The notes under the pieces are model-generated. The model saw nothing but the letters and a program-made list of their open reading frames with translations, did not search any database and was not told the DNA's origin. A stretch of 64,000 nt of DNA. Origin: Thermohalobaculum sp039816045 (GTDB lineage Bacteria; Pseudomonadota; Alphaproteobacteria; Rhodobacterales; Rhodobacteraceae). Both the position numbers and the translations under genes were made by a program. Where the stretch lies: the NCBI GenBank assembly GCA_039816045.1, contig JBCBYB010000024.1, positions 9,014 to 73,013 on the forward strand, written 5' to 3'. Positions 1-8,122 of the stretch are shown here, piece after piece; within the stretch, counting starts at the first letter, position 1; each line of letters begins with the position of its first letter.

Positions 1-438
1 CATCTCCGTGTCGATATCCTCCGGCTCGAGCGTCACGGAGATCCCGAGAAAGGTGTTCATCGAGCGCTCGCCATCCGGTGTGATCAGCACCAGGCACCGC
101 CCGGTCTCCTCAGGCCCCACCATCGGCCCACCGAAACGGGCCCCAAGCGCCCGCATGTCATGGGTGAAGATCTGGCCGAGCTGATCCTCGGCCACCTTGC
201 CGATATAGCCGGTCGAGACCCCGAGCTGAGCAAGCGCCGCGGCGGTGTTGGCGCCCGAGCCGCCAGAGAGCTCCCGCGCCGGGGGCATCGCGGCGTAGAG
301 ACCGCCCGCCCGCTCCTGATCGATCAGGGTCATGGAGCCCTTGGTCACGGCTTCCGCCGCCAGAAACCCATCGTCCACCTGCGCCAGCACATCCACCAGC
401 GCATTGCCGATGCCCACAACCCCGAACCGATCCGCCAT
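1..438 (-). CDS. Adenosine kinase / PfkB-family kinase, 5' part only
   Basis: The first 146 codons of a PfkB (ribokinase-superfamily) carbohydrate or nucleoside kinase; the rest lies outside the window. The N-terminus MADRFGVVGIGNALVDVLAQ and the glycine-rich signature GGSGANTA (residues 59-66), followed by a G-x-V-x-x-D-x-x-G region, are typical. The segment resembles alphaproteobacterial proteins annotated as adenosine kinase (ATP + adenosine to AMP, cytoplasmic), but the C-terminal catalytic GAGD motif is not in view, so another sugar substrate is possible. It reads away from the window with no upstream partner on the same strand closer than the 3' end of the next gene, 71 bp away. Confidence 0.85.
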   Translation of the reverse strand, partial: MADRFGVVGIGNALVDVLAQVDDGFLAAEAVTKGSMTLIDQERAGGLYAAMPPARELSGGSGANTAAALAQLGVSTGYIGKVAEDQLGQIFTHDMRALGARFGGPMVGPEETGRCLVLITPDGERSMNTFLGISVTLEPEDIDTEM

Positions 439-509
439 GCCTGTCCCCTTATCGCTCAAGGCAGGCATAGGCGCGAAAGCTTACGCACCTGTCAATGCCG
501 CTCGTGGGC

Positions 510-1547
510 TCAGTCGCGCCGCAATTGTTCCTGGACCTCGGCGATCTCTTCGACCACGACACGCGGGTCCTTCTTGACGGCATCGCGCTCCTTCACGAAC
601 CGGTCATGCGGTGCTTTGGCCTCCTTCACCGCTTTCTCGGCCGCTTCTGGATTATGGAAGTTCACTTTATCGAAGCGCGCCTTGATCTTGGCATAGGCAT
701 CCCCGGCATCGGCCATCGCCGTCAGCCGATTGCTGAGCTGACCGGCGCTGCGCATCAGCGATGTGCGGGCTTCCTGAGCCGTCTCGCCCCGGTCTTTGGC
801 CAGCGTCTTCATCAGGCCGAGCGCTTTGGTCTCCGTGTCTTTGGCCAATTTCTGCACCTCGCGAGAGGTCTTCAGCAGATCCTTCGGATAGGGCCATTTG
901 GTCCCGATGCCCATATCCTCGCCCGTGAGCTTCGAGCGGATCTTATCGCTCTCTTCAAACTGATAGAGGAGCTGCTCGCCGGCCTTCTCAAAGGCCTTCC
1001 AGGTCTTGTCGCAGGCTTGGCTTTGCGGTTTCGCCGCCTTCACAATCTCGGCAGCCTTCTTGGGGTCGTTCTTTGCTGCCTTCCTGAACTCGCCATAACT
1101 TTTCGAAAGCGCCACCATTGCTGTATAGTATACTTTAAAAGTTGACGCGAGCGCGCCAGTAACCTGCAAGATCTTCTTGCGCACAGCCTCAGCATCCTTA
1201 TGGTTCAAATTGCTGAGTTCCGCCATGGCATCAAGTGAGGTTTTTTCATTCACCTCGAAAAGCTCTACGGCTTCTTTCAGATCCTTCGGAGTGACCTCGT
1301 CATAGGGCCACTCGGGCGGCTTCTTTGCCTTGCTGCCGCCACCTCCGTCGAGTTCGGCGAGCGTTTTTGGCCCGACAGCGCCATCGATGCCGATCTTTCT
1401 GGCCTTCTGAAAGGCCCGGACCGCTTCGTAGGTCGCCTTGCCGAAGACCCCGTCTGGATTGAGCTTGGGTTTGGCGCCAGCTTTGTTCAGTTTTTGCTGG
1501 ACCGACTTCACTTGGGACCCTTTCGAGCCCCATTTCAGATTCGCCAT
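510..1547 (-). CDS. PG-binding-domain protein with long lysine-rich helical region, function unknown
   Basis: A 345-residue protein. Residues about 5-65 form one peptidoglycan-binding type 1 repeat (MANLKWGSKGSQVKSVQQKL, then the DGVFGKATYEAVRAFQ motif). After a Gly-rich hinge comes roughly 270 residues of predicted alpha-helix, rich in Lys, Ala and Glu, with no domain I recognise. There is no signal peptide or membrane segment, which is odd for a wall-binding module. I chose the ATG at MANLKW because the domain starts there; an upstream start adding 38 residues gives an unlikely Arg-rich leader. The coding strand is visibly more AT-rich and lysine-rich than its neighbours, which suggests later acquisition. 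A secreted effector without a classical signal is possible, but nothing nearby supports it. Confidence 0.75.
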   Translation of the reverse strand: MANLKWGSKGSQVKSVQQKLNKAGAKPKLNPDGVFGKATYEAVRAFQKARKIGIDGAVGPKTLAELDGGGGSKAKKPPEWPYDEVTPKDLKEAVELFEVNEKTSLDAMAELSNLNHKDAEAVRKKILQVTGALASTFKVYYTAMVALSKSYGEFRKAAKNDPKKAAEIVKAAKPQSQACDKTWKAFEKAGEQLLYQFEESDKIRSKLTGEDMGIGTKWPYPKDLLKTSREVQKLAKDTETKALGLMKTLAKDRGETAQEARTSLMRSAGQLSNRLTAMADAGDAYAKIKARFDKVNFHNPEAAEKAVKEAKAPHDRFVKERDAVKKDPRVVVEEIAEVQEQLRRD

Positions 1548-1807
1548 CTCGAAACGTCTTGATTCAATACGTTTCGGATTTCTACGAACCCCTCCTCTGC
1601 CCGTCCAGAACATTTCTGCCGCATCTCGGACAGGGACGAAGGCGCGAAAGCTCGAAACCAAGAGCGTGGCCGTTCAATCCTCTCTGACCCGCATCGGCCC
1701 CGCCTTCGCCAAGCTCAAGCAAGCGGTCGCCCAGGCGGTCATGACCGCGAACGCGCTGATCGCCAGTGCGGAGACGTCCATAGGTCAGCTCGAAGCCAGA
1801 AGAGCGG

Positions 1808-1839
1808 CCCCGTCAGGCCGTCTCCCCGTCAGGCCGTCT
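1808..1839. repeat. Perfect 16-bp tandem duplication over the nth stop codon
   Basis: CCCCGTCAGGCCGTCT occurs twice head to tail. The inner copy contains the complement of the nth stop codon and its last codons, so the duplication extends the 3' flank without changing the protein. It probably arose by replication slippage. No function is evident. Confidence 0.8.
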
Positions 1840-2470
1840 TGTCCGGCCAGCGGCAAAGGTCCGAAATGACGCAAGCCTCACAATCGGGCTTGCGTGCCTT
1901 GCAGGTATAGCGCCCGTGCAAGATCAGCCAGTGATGCGCATGGAGCGCATAATCCGCCGGCACCTGGTCCTCTATCGCGCGCTCCACCGCCACCACGTCC
2001 TTGCCGGGCGCGAAGCCGATGCGGTTGCAGACCCGGAAGATATGGGTGTCCACCGCTTGTGCGGGGTGCTTCCACCACATGTTCAGCACCACATTCGCGG
2101 TCTTGCGCCCAACCCCGGGCAGGGCAGCCAGCGCTGCGCGTGAGCACGGGACCGCGCCGCCATGCTCCTCCACCAGGATGCGGGAGAGCTTCATGACGTT
2201 CTTGGCCTTGTTGCGGTAGAGCCCGATGGTGCGGATATGCTCGATGAGCGCCTCTTCGCCGAGGGCCAGCATCTCGGCCGGGGTCGAGACCTTGGCAAAG
2301 AGATCGCGCGTCGCCCGGTTCACGCCCTTGTCGGTCGCCTGGGCCGACAGCGCGACAGCCACCAGGAGCGTATAGGCGTTGGTGTGCTCGAGCTCGCCCT
2401 CGGGCTCGGCGCGCTGGAGGGCGAAACGACGGAACATCTCGCGGGTGTCGGCGTAAGAGAGAGTGCTCAT
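1829..2470 (-). CDS. nth: Endonuclease III (DNA glycosylase/AP lyase)
   Basis: A 213-residue base-excision repair enzyme that removes oxidised pyrimidines and cleaves AP sites; its length matches E. coli Nth (211). The helix-hairpin-helix reads LPGVGRKTANVVL with catalytic Lys at 123, and the catalytic Asp is D141 in VDTHIFRVCNR. The C-terminal [4Fe-4S] loop has cysteines 190, 197, 200 and 206 (C-x6-C-x2-C-x5-C). The start at MSTLSYADT was chosen over a longer frame because it fits the family length. It is divergent from the AraC/alkyltransferase gene across 111 bp, so the two repair genes may share a control region. Confidence 0.96.
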   Translation of the reverse strand: MSTLSYADTREMFRRFALQRAEPEGELEHTNAYTLLVAVALSAQATDKGVNRATRDLFAKVSTPAEMLALGEEALIEHIRTIGLYRNKAKNVMKLSRILVEEHGGAVPCSRAALAALPGVGRKTANVVLNMWWKHPAQAVDTHIFRVCNRIGFAPGKDVVAVERAIEDQVPADYALHAHHWLILHGRYTCKARKPDCEACVISDLCRWPDKTA

Positions 2471-2581
2471 GGGCGCGAGCTTGCACAGCCGGACGGGGTT
2501 GGCAAGCGGCTGCGCAAGAAGTGGGTGGGGACAGGCCGGGGCACGGAGTATGGTCGGCTCGCAAGACAGAGGAGACCCCCG

Positions 2582-3451
2582 ATGACCATGATGCCCGGCG
2601 CACGCGACGAGGAGACCGACCGTTTCACCTATGAGCTGATGGCAGCGGCGCTTGCCTATCTCGAAGAGCATCGCGCCCGCCAGCCGGGCCTCGAGGAGGT
2701 GGCAGCCGCGATCGGCCTCTCGCCCGCGCATTTCCAGCGGGTCTTCAGCCGATGGGTCGGGGTAAGCCCGAAGCGCTATCTCCAGTATCTCACGCTGGAC
2801 CACGCCCGGCAGCTTTTGGCGGAGCGGTTCACCGTGCTCGATGCGGCGCTGGAGACGGGGCTCTCAGGGCCCTCGCGGCTGCACGATCTGTTCCTGCGGT
2901 GGGAGGCGATGACGCCCGGCGACTATGCTCGGCGCGGTGCTGGCCTGCGGGTTGCGCGGGGCTGGTTCGAGACCCCCTTCGGCGAGGCGCTGGCCATGGG
3001 CACGGATAAGGGCCTCTGCGGGCTGGCCTTTGCCGCGGAGATGGGGCGCGAGGCGGCGGAGGCCGATCTCGCCAGCCGATGGCCCGACGCGCGGATCGAG
3101 GACGATCCGGACCTGCTGCGTCCTTGGGTCGAGGCGGCCTTCGGGCAGCGCAGGGGCGGGGAGATCCGGCTCGCGCCCATGGGCGGGCCGTTCCAGATCA
3201 AGGTCTGGGAAGCGCTGATGGCGATCCCGTCCGGTCAGGTCACCACCTATTCCGAGATCGCCAAGGCCATCGGCAGCCCGCGAGCCGTGCGCGCCGTCGG
3301 AACGGCGGTGGGGCGCAACCCGATCTCCTTCCTCATCCCCTGCCACCGGGCCATGCGCCGGGACGGCGGCCTCGGCGGCTATCACTGGGGCCTGCCGGTC
3401 AAACGCGCCATGCTCGCCTGGGAGGCTGCGCGCCACGACGCCGCTGCGTAA
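2582..3451 (+). CDS. AraC-type regulator fused to O6-methylguanine-DNA methyltransferase (Ada-like, lacking the N-terminal zinc domain)
   Basis: A 289-residue fusion. Residues about 10-118 are an AraC-family double helix-turn-helix. Residues about 125-285 are an alkyltransferase with the acceptor cysteine C254 in IPCHRAM and the downstream LGGYHWG segment. The cysteine-rich methylphosphotriester-sensing domain that starts E. coli Ada is absent, so the usual switch by methyl transfer to that domain cannot operate here. The direct dealkylation role is well supported; its regulatory input is unknown. The start ATG has AGGAG about 8 nt upstream. It lies back to back with nth. Confidence 0.92.
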   Translation: MTMMPGARDEETDRFTYELMAAALAYLEEHRARQPGLEEVAAAIGLSPAHFQRVFSRWVGVSPKRYLQYLTLDHARQLLAERFTVLDAALETGLSGPSRLHDLFLRWEAMTPGDYARRGAGLRVARGWFETPFGEALAMGTDKGLCGLAFAAEMGREAAEADLASRWPDARIEDDPDLLRPWVEAAFGQRRGGEIRLAPMGGPFQIKVWEALMAIPSGQVTTYSEIAKAIGSPRAVRAVGTAVGRNPISFLIPCHRAMRRDGGLGGYHWGLPVKRAMLAWEAARHDAAA

Positions 3452-3545
3452 GCCGGGCTGCGCTCCCCGGGGCGAAGGGGAGCGCACCCTCTCATCCAGC
3501 ACGACGGTGCAAGGGTGGGCGGGGCCCCGGGGAGCGCAGCCCGGC
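3452..3545. terminator. Nested palindromic element, probable bidirectional terminator
   Basis: A perfect 22-bp inverted repeat (3452-3473 against 3524-3545, GCCGGGCTGCGCTCCCCGGG followed by GC) flanks about 50 bp. The left arm can also pair with 3477-3486 (TGCGCTCCCC/GGGGAGCGCA), and the centre holds CACCCT..AGGGTG enclosing GCAC-GACG-GTGC. It begins directly after the alkyltransferase stop and ends 7 bp before the convergent DUF4214 stop. That placement fits a two-way terminator or a cruciform. No T-tract is present. Confidence 0.6.
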
Positions 3546-3552
3546 GTGCGGT

Positions 3553-4722
3553 TCAGCCGAAGACCCAGTCGCCCTCACTGACCTCGGTGAGGGTCGCGGT
3601 GTCGGGCGAGCCGATCATGTTCTCCGCGCTCTCGGCAAAGGCGATCAGCATGTCCTCACGGGTCACCTCCGGGCGCGCGAGCTGCCCGGTCCAGAAATCG
3701 ATCCCGCCCTGTTCGCCCTCGCGGTTCAACACGTTGCGATAGAGTTCTTCGACCAGCTCCGTATCGGTCAGATCGTCGATCGCGCCGAACGCCTCGGTGA
3801 ACTCGTCAGAGCGCAGGAACGCCCCCGCAATCTCGCGGAAGCTGGCGCCATCCTCGCGGACATCGATCCAGAAGTTTAGCCCCGGCAGGTCGATGTTGCC
3901 GTCTCGGTTCAGCCCGGCCTCGTAGAGATAGGCGACGAGCTGCGCTTCCGCTGTGGTCGCGCCCTCGCCCGTCTCCTCGCCCACCTGGACAAAGATCCGC
4001 TGCACATCTGTCGCGCCGTTCTCGTCCTGGATCCGCACATCGAAGGTGTCGGTGCCGGTGAAGCCCTGCGCCGAGCGGAAGAGGAGCTGCCCATCCACCA
4101 CAAAGGCGACCCCCGCCGCCGGCTGCTCCACAATCTCCACCACGCTGAGCGCATCGCCGTCCGCATCGAAGTCGTTGCCGAGCGGGTCGAGCAGCGTCGC
4201 CTCGAAGCTGCCCGTGATCAGCCCGTCGTCCACCGCCACGGGGAAGGTGTTGCCGCCCTCGTCCGTGTCGCCCGACTGCGAGGTCACCGCGAGCTGATAG
4301 GGCGCCGTCGTGCTCTGGTCGAGGAAGGTCACGCTCACATAATAGGTGCCGCTCTCATCAGGGCGGAACTGATAGACCGTGTCGAAGAACTGCGTGACGC
4401 CGGTGTCCGGGTCGGTCTCTTGCTCGGCCACGCCGAAATCGCCGAGATCGGTCGAGAGCAGCAGATAGCCCTCGTCATCGAAGATCGAGACCGCCAGCGG
4501 CTCCGTCGCGCCGAGCGCAAGCACGCTGTAGATGGTGTCGCGGTCGAGCTCGAGCTCAACGAAGTCGATGACATCCGTGCCGGCCGTGAGATTGCCGCTG
4601 GGGGCGGGGTTGTCGCTGTCCGGATCGTCGATGATCACCGGGCGCGAGGGGCCGTCATCCTCCGCGATCAGGGTGCGGAATTGCTCGGCATCGGCGTCGG
4701 ACCAGCCGGGATTGCGGGGCAT
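3553..4722 (-). CDS. DUF4214 protein 1 with PPC-like and cadherin-like domains
   Basis: 389 residues, acidic and poor in lysine, as expected of exported surface or RTX-type proteins. An N-terminal beta-rich section (residues about 30-150) resembles a bacterial pre-peptidase C-terminal domain. It is followed by a cadherin-like segment with LGNDFDADGDALSVV, then a DUF4214 module of about 110 residues (VAYLYEAGLNRDGNIDLPGL onward). No Sec signal is seen. The chosen ATG (MPRNPGWSD) has AAGGAG 7 nt upstream. It is last in a set of three related genes and 25 bp from the second. Type I secretion through the C-terminal tail is an inference; no transporter is in the window. Confidence 0.85.
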   Translation of the reverse strand: MPRNPGWSDADAEQFRTLIAEDDGPSRPVIIDDPDSDNPAPSGNLTAGTDVIDFVELELDRDTIYSVLALGATEPLAVSIFDDEGYLLLSTDLGDFGVAEQETDPDTGVTQFFDTVYQFRPDESGTYYVSVTFLDQSTTAPYQLAVTSQSGDTDEGGNTFPVAVDDGLITGSFEATLLDPLGNDFDADGDALSVVEIVEQPAAGVAFVVDGQLLFRSAQGFTGTDTFDVRIQDENGATDVQRIFVQVGEETGEGATTAEAQLVAYLYEAGLNRDGNIDLPGLNFWIDVREDGASFREIAGAFLRSDEFTEAFGAIDDLTDTELVEELYRNVLNREGEQGGIDFWTGQLARPEVTREDMLIAFAESAENMIGSPDTATLTEVSEGDWVFG

Positions 4723-4747
4723 GGACAGTCTCCTTGGGCAGACGGCG

Positions 4748-5644
4748 TCAGACGAAATCCCAGGCGCCGGGGGCAAACTCGATCAGATCCTCGACCCCGG
4801 GCGAGCCCGCGAGGTTCTCGGCGCTGGCGGCAAAGGCGGTGAGCAGATCGGTGCGGTCGAAGTCGGCGCGTCCGAGCTGGTCGGTCCAGAAATCGACGCC
4901 CCCCTGCTCGCCGTCGCGGTCGAGCACGTTGAGGTAGAACTGTTCGACCAGCGCGCGATCGGTGAGGGTCTCGGGCGCGCCGAAGGCCGCGGCGAATTCC
5001 GGCGAGTCGAGAAAGGCGGCGGAGAGATCGCGCACCGACAGACCCTGTTCGCGCGCATCGATCCAGAAATTCAGCCCAGCCGTGTCGATATTGCCGTCGC
5101 GGTCAAGCCCCGCCTCGTAGAGATAGGCGACCTGGCGGGCCTCGGTCTCCGACAGCCCTTGGCCCACGACGCCCTCGCTGATCAGGAATTGCGTGGTGTC
5201 GCCGTTCTGCCGCCCGTCGAAGAGGTCGGGGACAAAGGCCTCCGTGGCGAAGGTGCTGTCGAAATCATCCTCAAGGCTCAGCGGGCCGTCCGGAAGCTCC
5301 GGCCCCGTGAAGGTCTCGAGCAACAGCGTGGCCACGCCAGAGCGCACCTCGAAACCGTCACCGGAGGCGGTGAAGGCCAGCGAATCGACCACCAGAAGCC
5401 CGCGCCCCTCGAAATCGAGATTGTTGCCGAGCCGGATCTCATAGTCCGAGACATCGAGCGCCTGTCCCCCGATCTCGAACAGCGCCTCCGGATCGGTGAA
5501 GGTGAACACCCGCTCGCCCGAGGCCTGATCGAACGTCCCCGCCACATCCGCATCGAACGTGGCCCGGCCGAAAAAGGGCACCGGCGCATCGAGGGTGTCC
5601 TCGCCATAGGTGCCCGAAAAGCTGATCGTCTGGAGATCCGTCAT
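4748..5644 (-). CDS. DUF4214 protein 2
   Basis: 298 residues. The N-terminal 170 residues are predicted beta-rich, with acidic, glycine-rich stretches and no domain I can name. The C-terminal 110 residues are a DUF4214 module (VAYLYEAGLDRDGNIDTAGL, then FWIDAREQG). It ends in SPGVEDLIEFAPGAWDFV, a tail shared in pattern with both neighbours. The start ATG is preceded by a strong AAAGGAGG. A 43-codon frame upstream overlaps its start by ATGA. The N-terminal part differs from proteins 1 and 3 while the C-terminal part is conserved, so the trio looks like one delivery or attachment module with different front domains. Confidence 0.83.
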   Translation of the reverse strand: MTDLQTISFSGTYGEDTLDAPVPFFGRATFDADVAGTFDQASGERVFTFTDPEALFEIGGQALDVSDYEIRLGNNLDFEGRGLLVVDSLAFTASGDGFEVRSGVATLLLETFTGPELPDGPLSLEDDFDSTFATEAFVPDLFDGRQNGDTTQFLISEGVVGQGLSETEARQVAYLYEAGLDRDGNIDTAGLNFWIDAREQGLSVRDLSAAFLDSPEFAAAFGAPETLTDRALVEQFYLNVLDRDGEQGGVDFWTDQLGRADFDRTDLLTAFAASAENLAGSPGVEDLIEFAPGAWDFV

Positions 5645-5772
5645 CGCTGCCCCTCCTTTGCCGCCGCCGCGCGCATAGCACGGGCGTTTGAGGCGCGCCA
5701 ATCATGGATGCCGGACCGGCGGCAAAGCCCCCGAGCCAGGGCGTCAGGCATCAGGGTGGTGGGGATTTCCAT
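5641..5772 (-). CDS. Possible 43-residue peptide coupled to DUF4214 protein 2
   Basis: A short frame beginning MEIPTTLMPDALARGL and rich in Arg and Ala. CGGAG lies about 7 nt before its ATG, and its TGA overlaps the ATG of DUF4214 protein 2 (ATGA). The ribosome-binding site of the larger gene lies inside it, so translation may be coupled. No homology is recognised; it could be a leader or chance. Confidence 0.3.
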   Translation of the reverse strand: MEIPTTLMPDALARGLCRRSGIHDWRASNARAMRAAAAKEGQR

Positions 5773-5871
5773 GGCGCTCTCCGAGGGGGTAGATCCTGCG
5801 ACCAAGGGAGTATGACATATGCTGTACCCCTCTGTCGCGCCTCCGGTCCGCGTTGCCCTCGGAGTGTTGCA

Positions 5872-6678
5872 TCAGAGGGTCAGAAACTCCCACGCGCCGG
5901 GGGAGGTCTCGGCCAGATCCTCCACAAAGGGCGAGCCGGCGACGTTCTCCGGGCTGCCCGCAAAGGCCAGCAGCAGATCCGCGCGGGTGAACTCGGGGCT
6001 GGCGACAAGGCCGGTCCAGAAATCGACGCCCGCCGTCTCGCCCTCCCGGTTCAGCACATTGCGATAAAGCTGCTCGACCAGCGCCTGGTTCGACAGATAG
6101 TCGGGGGCGCCGGTGTCGAAGGCCTCACCGAAGGCGGCCGTGAACTCGTTGGACTCGAGGAACGCGCGCGAGAGCTGGCGTTCGCTCAGCCCCGCTTCGC
6201 GCTGATCGATCCAGAAGTTCAACCCGGGCAAGTCGATGTTGCCGTCCCGGTTCAGCCCCGCCTCGTAGAGCAGCGCCACTGTCTGTGCCTGCGCCTCTGT
6301 GAGCCGCTCGACCCGCACGGTGACAGTGGCCGTGTCGAACCCGCCATCGCCGTCCGAGACGGTGTATTCGAGATCGCCTTCGACAAAGCCGAGCGGGACC
6401 GTGATGGTGAAGCTGCCGGTGACAACCTCCTCGCCGTTGATGGTGCTGCGTGAGTAGTCGCTGAAGATGATCGCTGCGAACTCGGCCTCGAAGGCCGACA
6501 CCGTGAGCCCATCGCCGTCCGCATCCACGTCGTTCTCCAGCAGCGGGAGCTCCGTTGCCCGGGTTGGCACCACAACAAAGACGTCGTCGCGCGCCTCCGG
6601 AGGGGTGTTGAGGGGCGTCTCCTCGGCCAGGGCCGGATCGTCCTCAGCGGTAAGGTGGGTGAATTCGAAGTGGTCCAT
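5872..6678 (-). CDS. DUF4214 protein 3 with cadherin/VCBS-like domain
   Basis: 268 residues. Residues about 25-130 form a cadherin- or VCBS-like beta-sandwich (LPLLENDVDADGDGLTVSAF and YTVSDGDGGFDTATV). These motifs are common in calcium-rich adhesins. A DUF4214 module follows (VALLYEAGLNRDGNIDLPGL, FWIDQREAG). The C-terminus SPGAWEFLTL repeats the tail pattern of its two downstream neighbours. It is first in the trio, separated from protein 2 by about 190 bp, so the downstream pair may have its own promoter. The start MDHFEF has only a weak GAGGT upstream. A role in adhesion or a surface layer is inferred from the domains. Confidence 0.84.
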   Translation of the reverse strand: MDHFEFTHLTAEDDPALAEETPLNTPPEARDDVFVVVPTRATELPLLENDVDADGDGLTVSAFEAEFAAIIFSDYSRSTINGEEVVTGSFTITVPLGFVEGDLEYTVSDGDGGFDTATVTVRVERLTEAQAQTVALLYEAGLNRDGNIDLPGLNFWIDQREAGLSERQLSRAFLESNEFTAAFGEAFDTGAPDYLSNQALVEQLYRNVLNREGETAGVDFWTGLVASPEFTRADLLLAFAGSPENVAGSPFVEDLAETSPGAWEFLTL

Positions 6679-6719
6679 AGACCGCGACCTCGCTGTGCCA
6701 GTTCTAGACAGCACGCGCG

Positions 6720-7379
6720 TTAGTCCATTCCGGAGATCTTTGCAATGGCGGCGCGGAGGCGGTCGAGGCCCTGGCCGGTCTCGGCGGAGGTGGTGAGGAT
6801 CTCCGGGTAGGCCGTCGGGTGGCGGGCAAGGTCGGTCTTGACCGCCTCGACGGTGCGGGTGAGCGCCGCGCCCTTCTTATCCGCCTTGGTCAGCACCGCC
6901 TGGAACGACACGGCGGCGGTATCCAGGAGCGCCATGATCTCGTGATCGGCCGATTTCACCCCGTGTCGGCTGTCGATCAGCACGAAGACCCGGCGCAGCG
7001 ACACCCGCCCTGCGAGGTAGGCCCGCAGCAGCGCCTGCCAGGCGGCCACCTTGTCCTTCGGCGCCTTGGCATAGCCATAGCCCGGCAGGTCGACCATGTA
7101 GAGCCGGTCTCCGAGCGCGAAGTAATTCAGCTCCTGCGTGCGGCCGGGGGTGTTGGAGGCGCGCGCGAGGCCCTTGCGCCCCGTCAGCGCGTTGATCAGC
7201 GAGGACTTGCCCACATTGGAGCGCCCGGCGAAGCACACCTCCACCCGGTCGGCCGGCGGCAACCCGTCGAGCGCCACCACCCCTTTGACGAAATCGCAGG
7301 GGCCCGCAAAGAGGAGCCGCCCGGCTTCAGCCGCCTCGGGCTCCGGCTCCGGGTCAAGCAGGAACGGGACCGCGGTCAC
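6720..7379 (-). CDS. engB: Ribosome biogenesis GTPase EngB (YihA/YsxC family)
   Basis: A 219-residue small GTPase needed for large ribosomal subunit assembly. G1 is GRSNVGKSS (residues 52-60), G2 includes the TPGRTQ segment, G3 is DLPGYGYA and G4 is TKADK. The first ~25 residues are an acidic extension. Its start overlaps the stop of the MOSC gene by 4 bp (ATGA), giving the order yidC, MOSC gene, engB, which I recognise from other Rhodobacterales. Confidence 0.96.
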   Translation of the reverse strand: MTAVPFLLDPEPEPEAAEAGRLLFAGPCDFVKGVVALDGLPPADRVEVCFAGRSNVGKSSLINALTGRKGLARASNTPGRTQELNYFALGDRLYMVDLPGYGYAKAPKDKVAAWQALLRAYLAGRVSLRRVFVLIDSRHGVKSADHEIMALLDTAAVSFQAVLTKADKKGAALTRTVEAVKTDLARHPTAYPEILTTSAETGQGLDRLRAAIAKISGMD

Positions 7380-8122
7380 GTCAGCGCATCGCCCACGGAG
7401 AGTGTGCCCCCCTCCACCACCTGGGCGTAGATCCCGAAGTCGATATGGCCCCAGCGCTCGCGCAGGATCTCCAGCGTCGCCGTGTCGCGCTGGCCGGTCG
7501 CGGGGCTCGCGGTGGTCGCGGCACAGCGGTCGATGCGCTTCATCACCCGCAGACGCACGGGGCCGAGCTGGATCTCCCGATCGACCCAGTCGAACTCCTC
7601 CCAGGGGGCGAGACCGTCGAGCCAGATATTGCCGCGGAAACGCCGGCGCTCCATCGGGCGGCCCACGGCCTCGGACAGCGCCCGCAGCGAGGCGTCCGAC
7701 AGGATGGAGATGTGGGCGTCCGCCACATCGGTCAGCGCGCCCTCGGGCATCCGCGCGATGCGGTAAGGGCCGGGCTGGCGGGCGCCGGCCACCCCCTCGA
7801 CCCAGGCGGTGAGCATCGCAGCGCCGCCCGCATCCTCGGGGTCGGCGGTGATGAGCTCACGGTCCGGCGCGCTCACCGTCACGGCCTGACCGTCGAAGGC
7901 AAGCGTGGTGGCAGCGAGCTCCGGCGTATGCGCGGTCTGCACGAAGTTCCGGCGGGAGACAAAGCTGCGCGCCTCCGGGTCCCAGTCCGAGCCCTTATGG
8001 GCAAGCGCCCAGGTCCGGTCATAGGCGATGTGGCGCCCCGGCTCGAGCGCCACCGTCTCGAGCGCTTCGGGGCCGAGCCCCTTCACCGGATAGCGGTAGA
8101 TCGCGGTCACTCTGCCTGGCAT
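7376..8122 (-). CDS. MOSC domain-containing protein
   Basis: 248 residues with an N-terminal beta-barrel (RVTAIYRYPVKGLGPEAL) followed by a MOSC domain. The invariant cysteine sits in MKRIDRCAATTASPATG, the position where eukaryotic molybdenum cofactor sulfurases and bacterial YiiM/YcbX-type proteins carry the cofactor-binding or sulfur-carrying thiol. YcbX-like detoxification of N-hydroxylated bases is the nearest known role, but the ferredoxin domain of E. coli YcbX is absent. Probably co-transcribed with engB. Confidence 0.88.
   Translation of the reverse strand: MPGRVTAIYRYPVKGLGPEALETVALEPGRHIAYDRTWALAHKGSDWDPEARSFVSRRNFVQTAHTPELAATTLAFDGQAVTVSAPDRELITADPEDAGGAAMLTAWVEGVAGARQPGPYRIARMPEGALTDVADAHISILSDASLRALSEAVGRPMERRRFRGNIWLDGLAPWEEFDWVDREIQLGPVRLRVMKRIDRCAATTASPATGQRDTATLEILRERWGHIDFGIYAQVVEGGTLSVGDALT

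Noticed and set aside
1438..1869. A 143-codon plus-strand frame crossing the interval between the PG-binding gene and nth
   Set aside because: Its middle (about 40 residues of Ala-rich helix) looks protein-like, but both ends are antisense to real genes, there is no ribosome-binding site, and it ignores the tandem duplication. At most a remnant.
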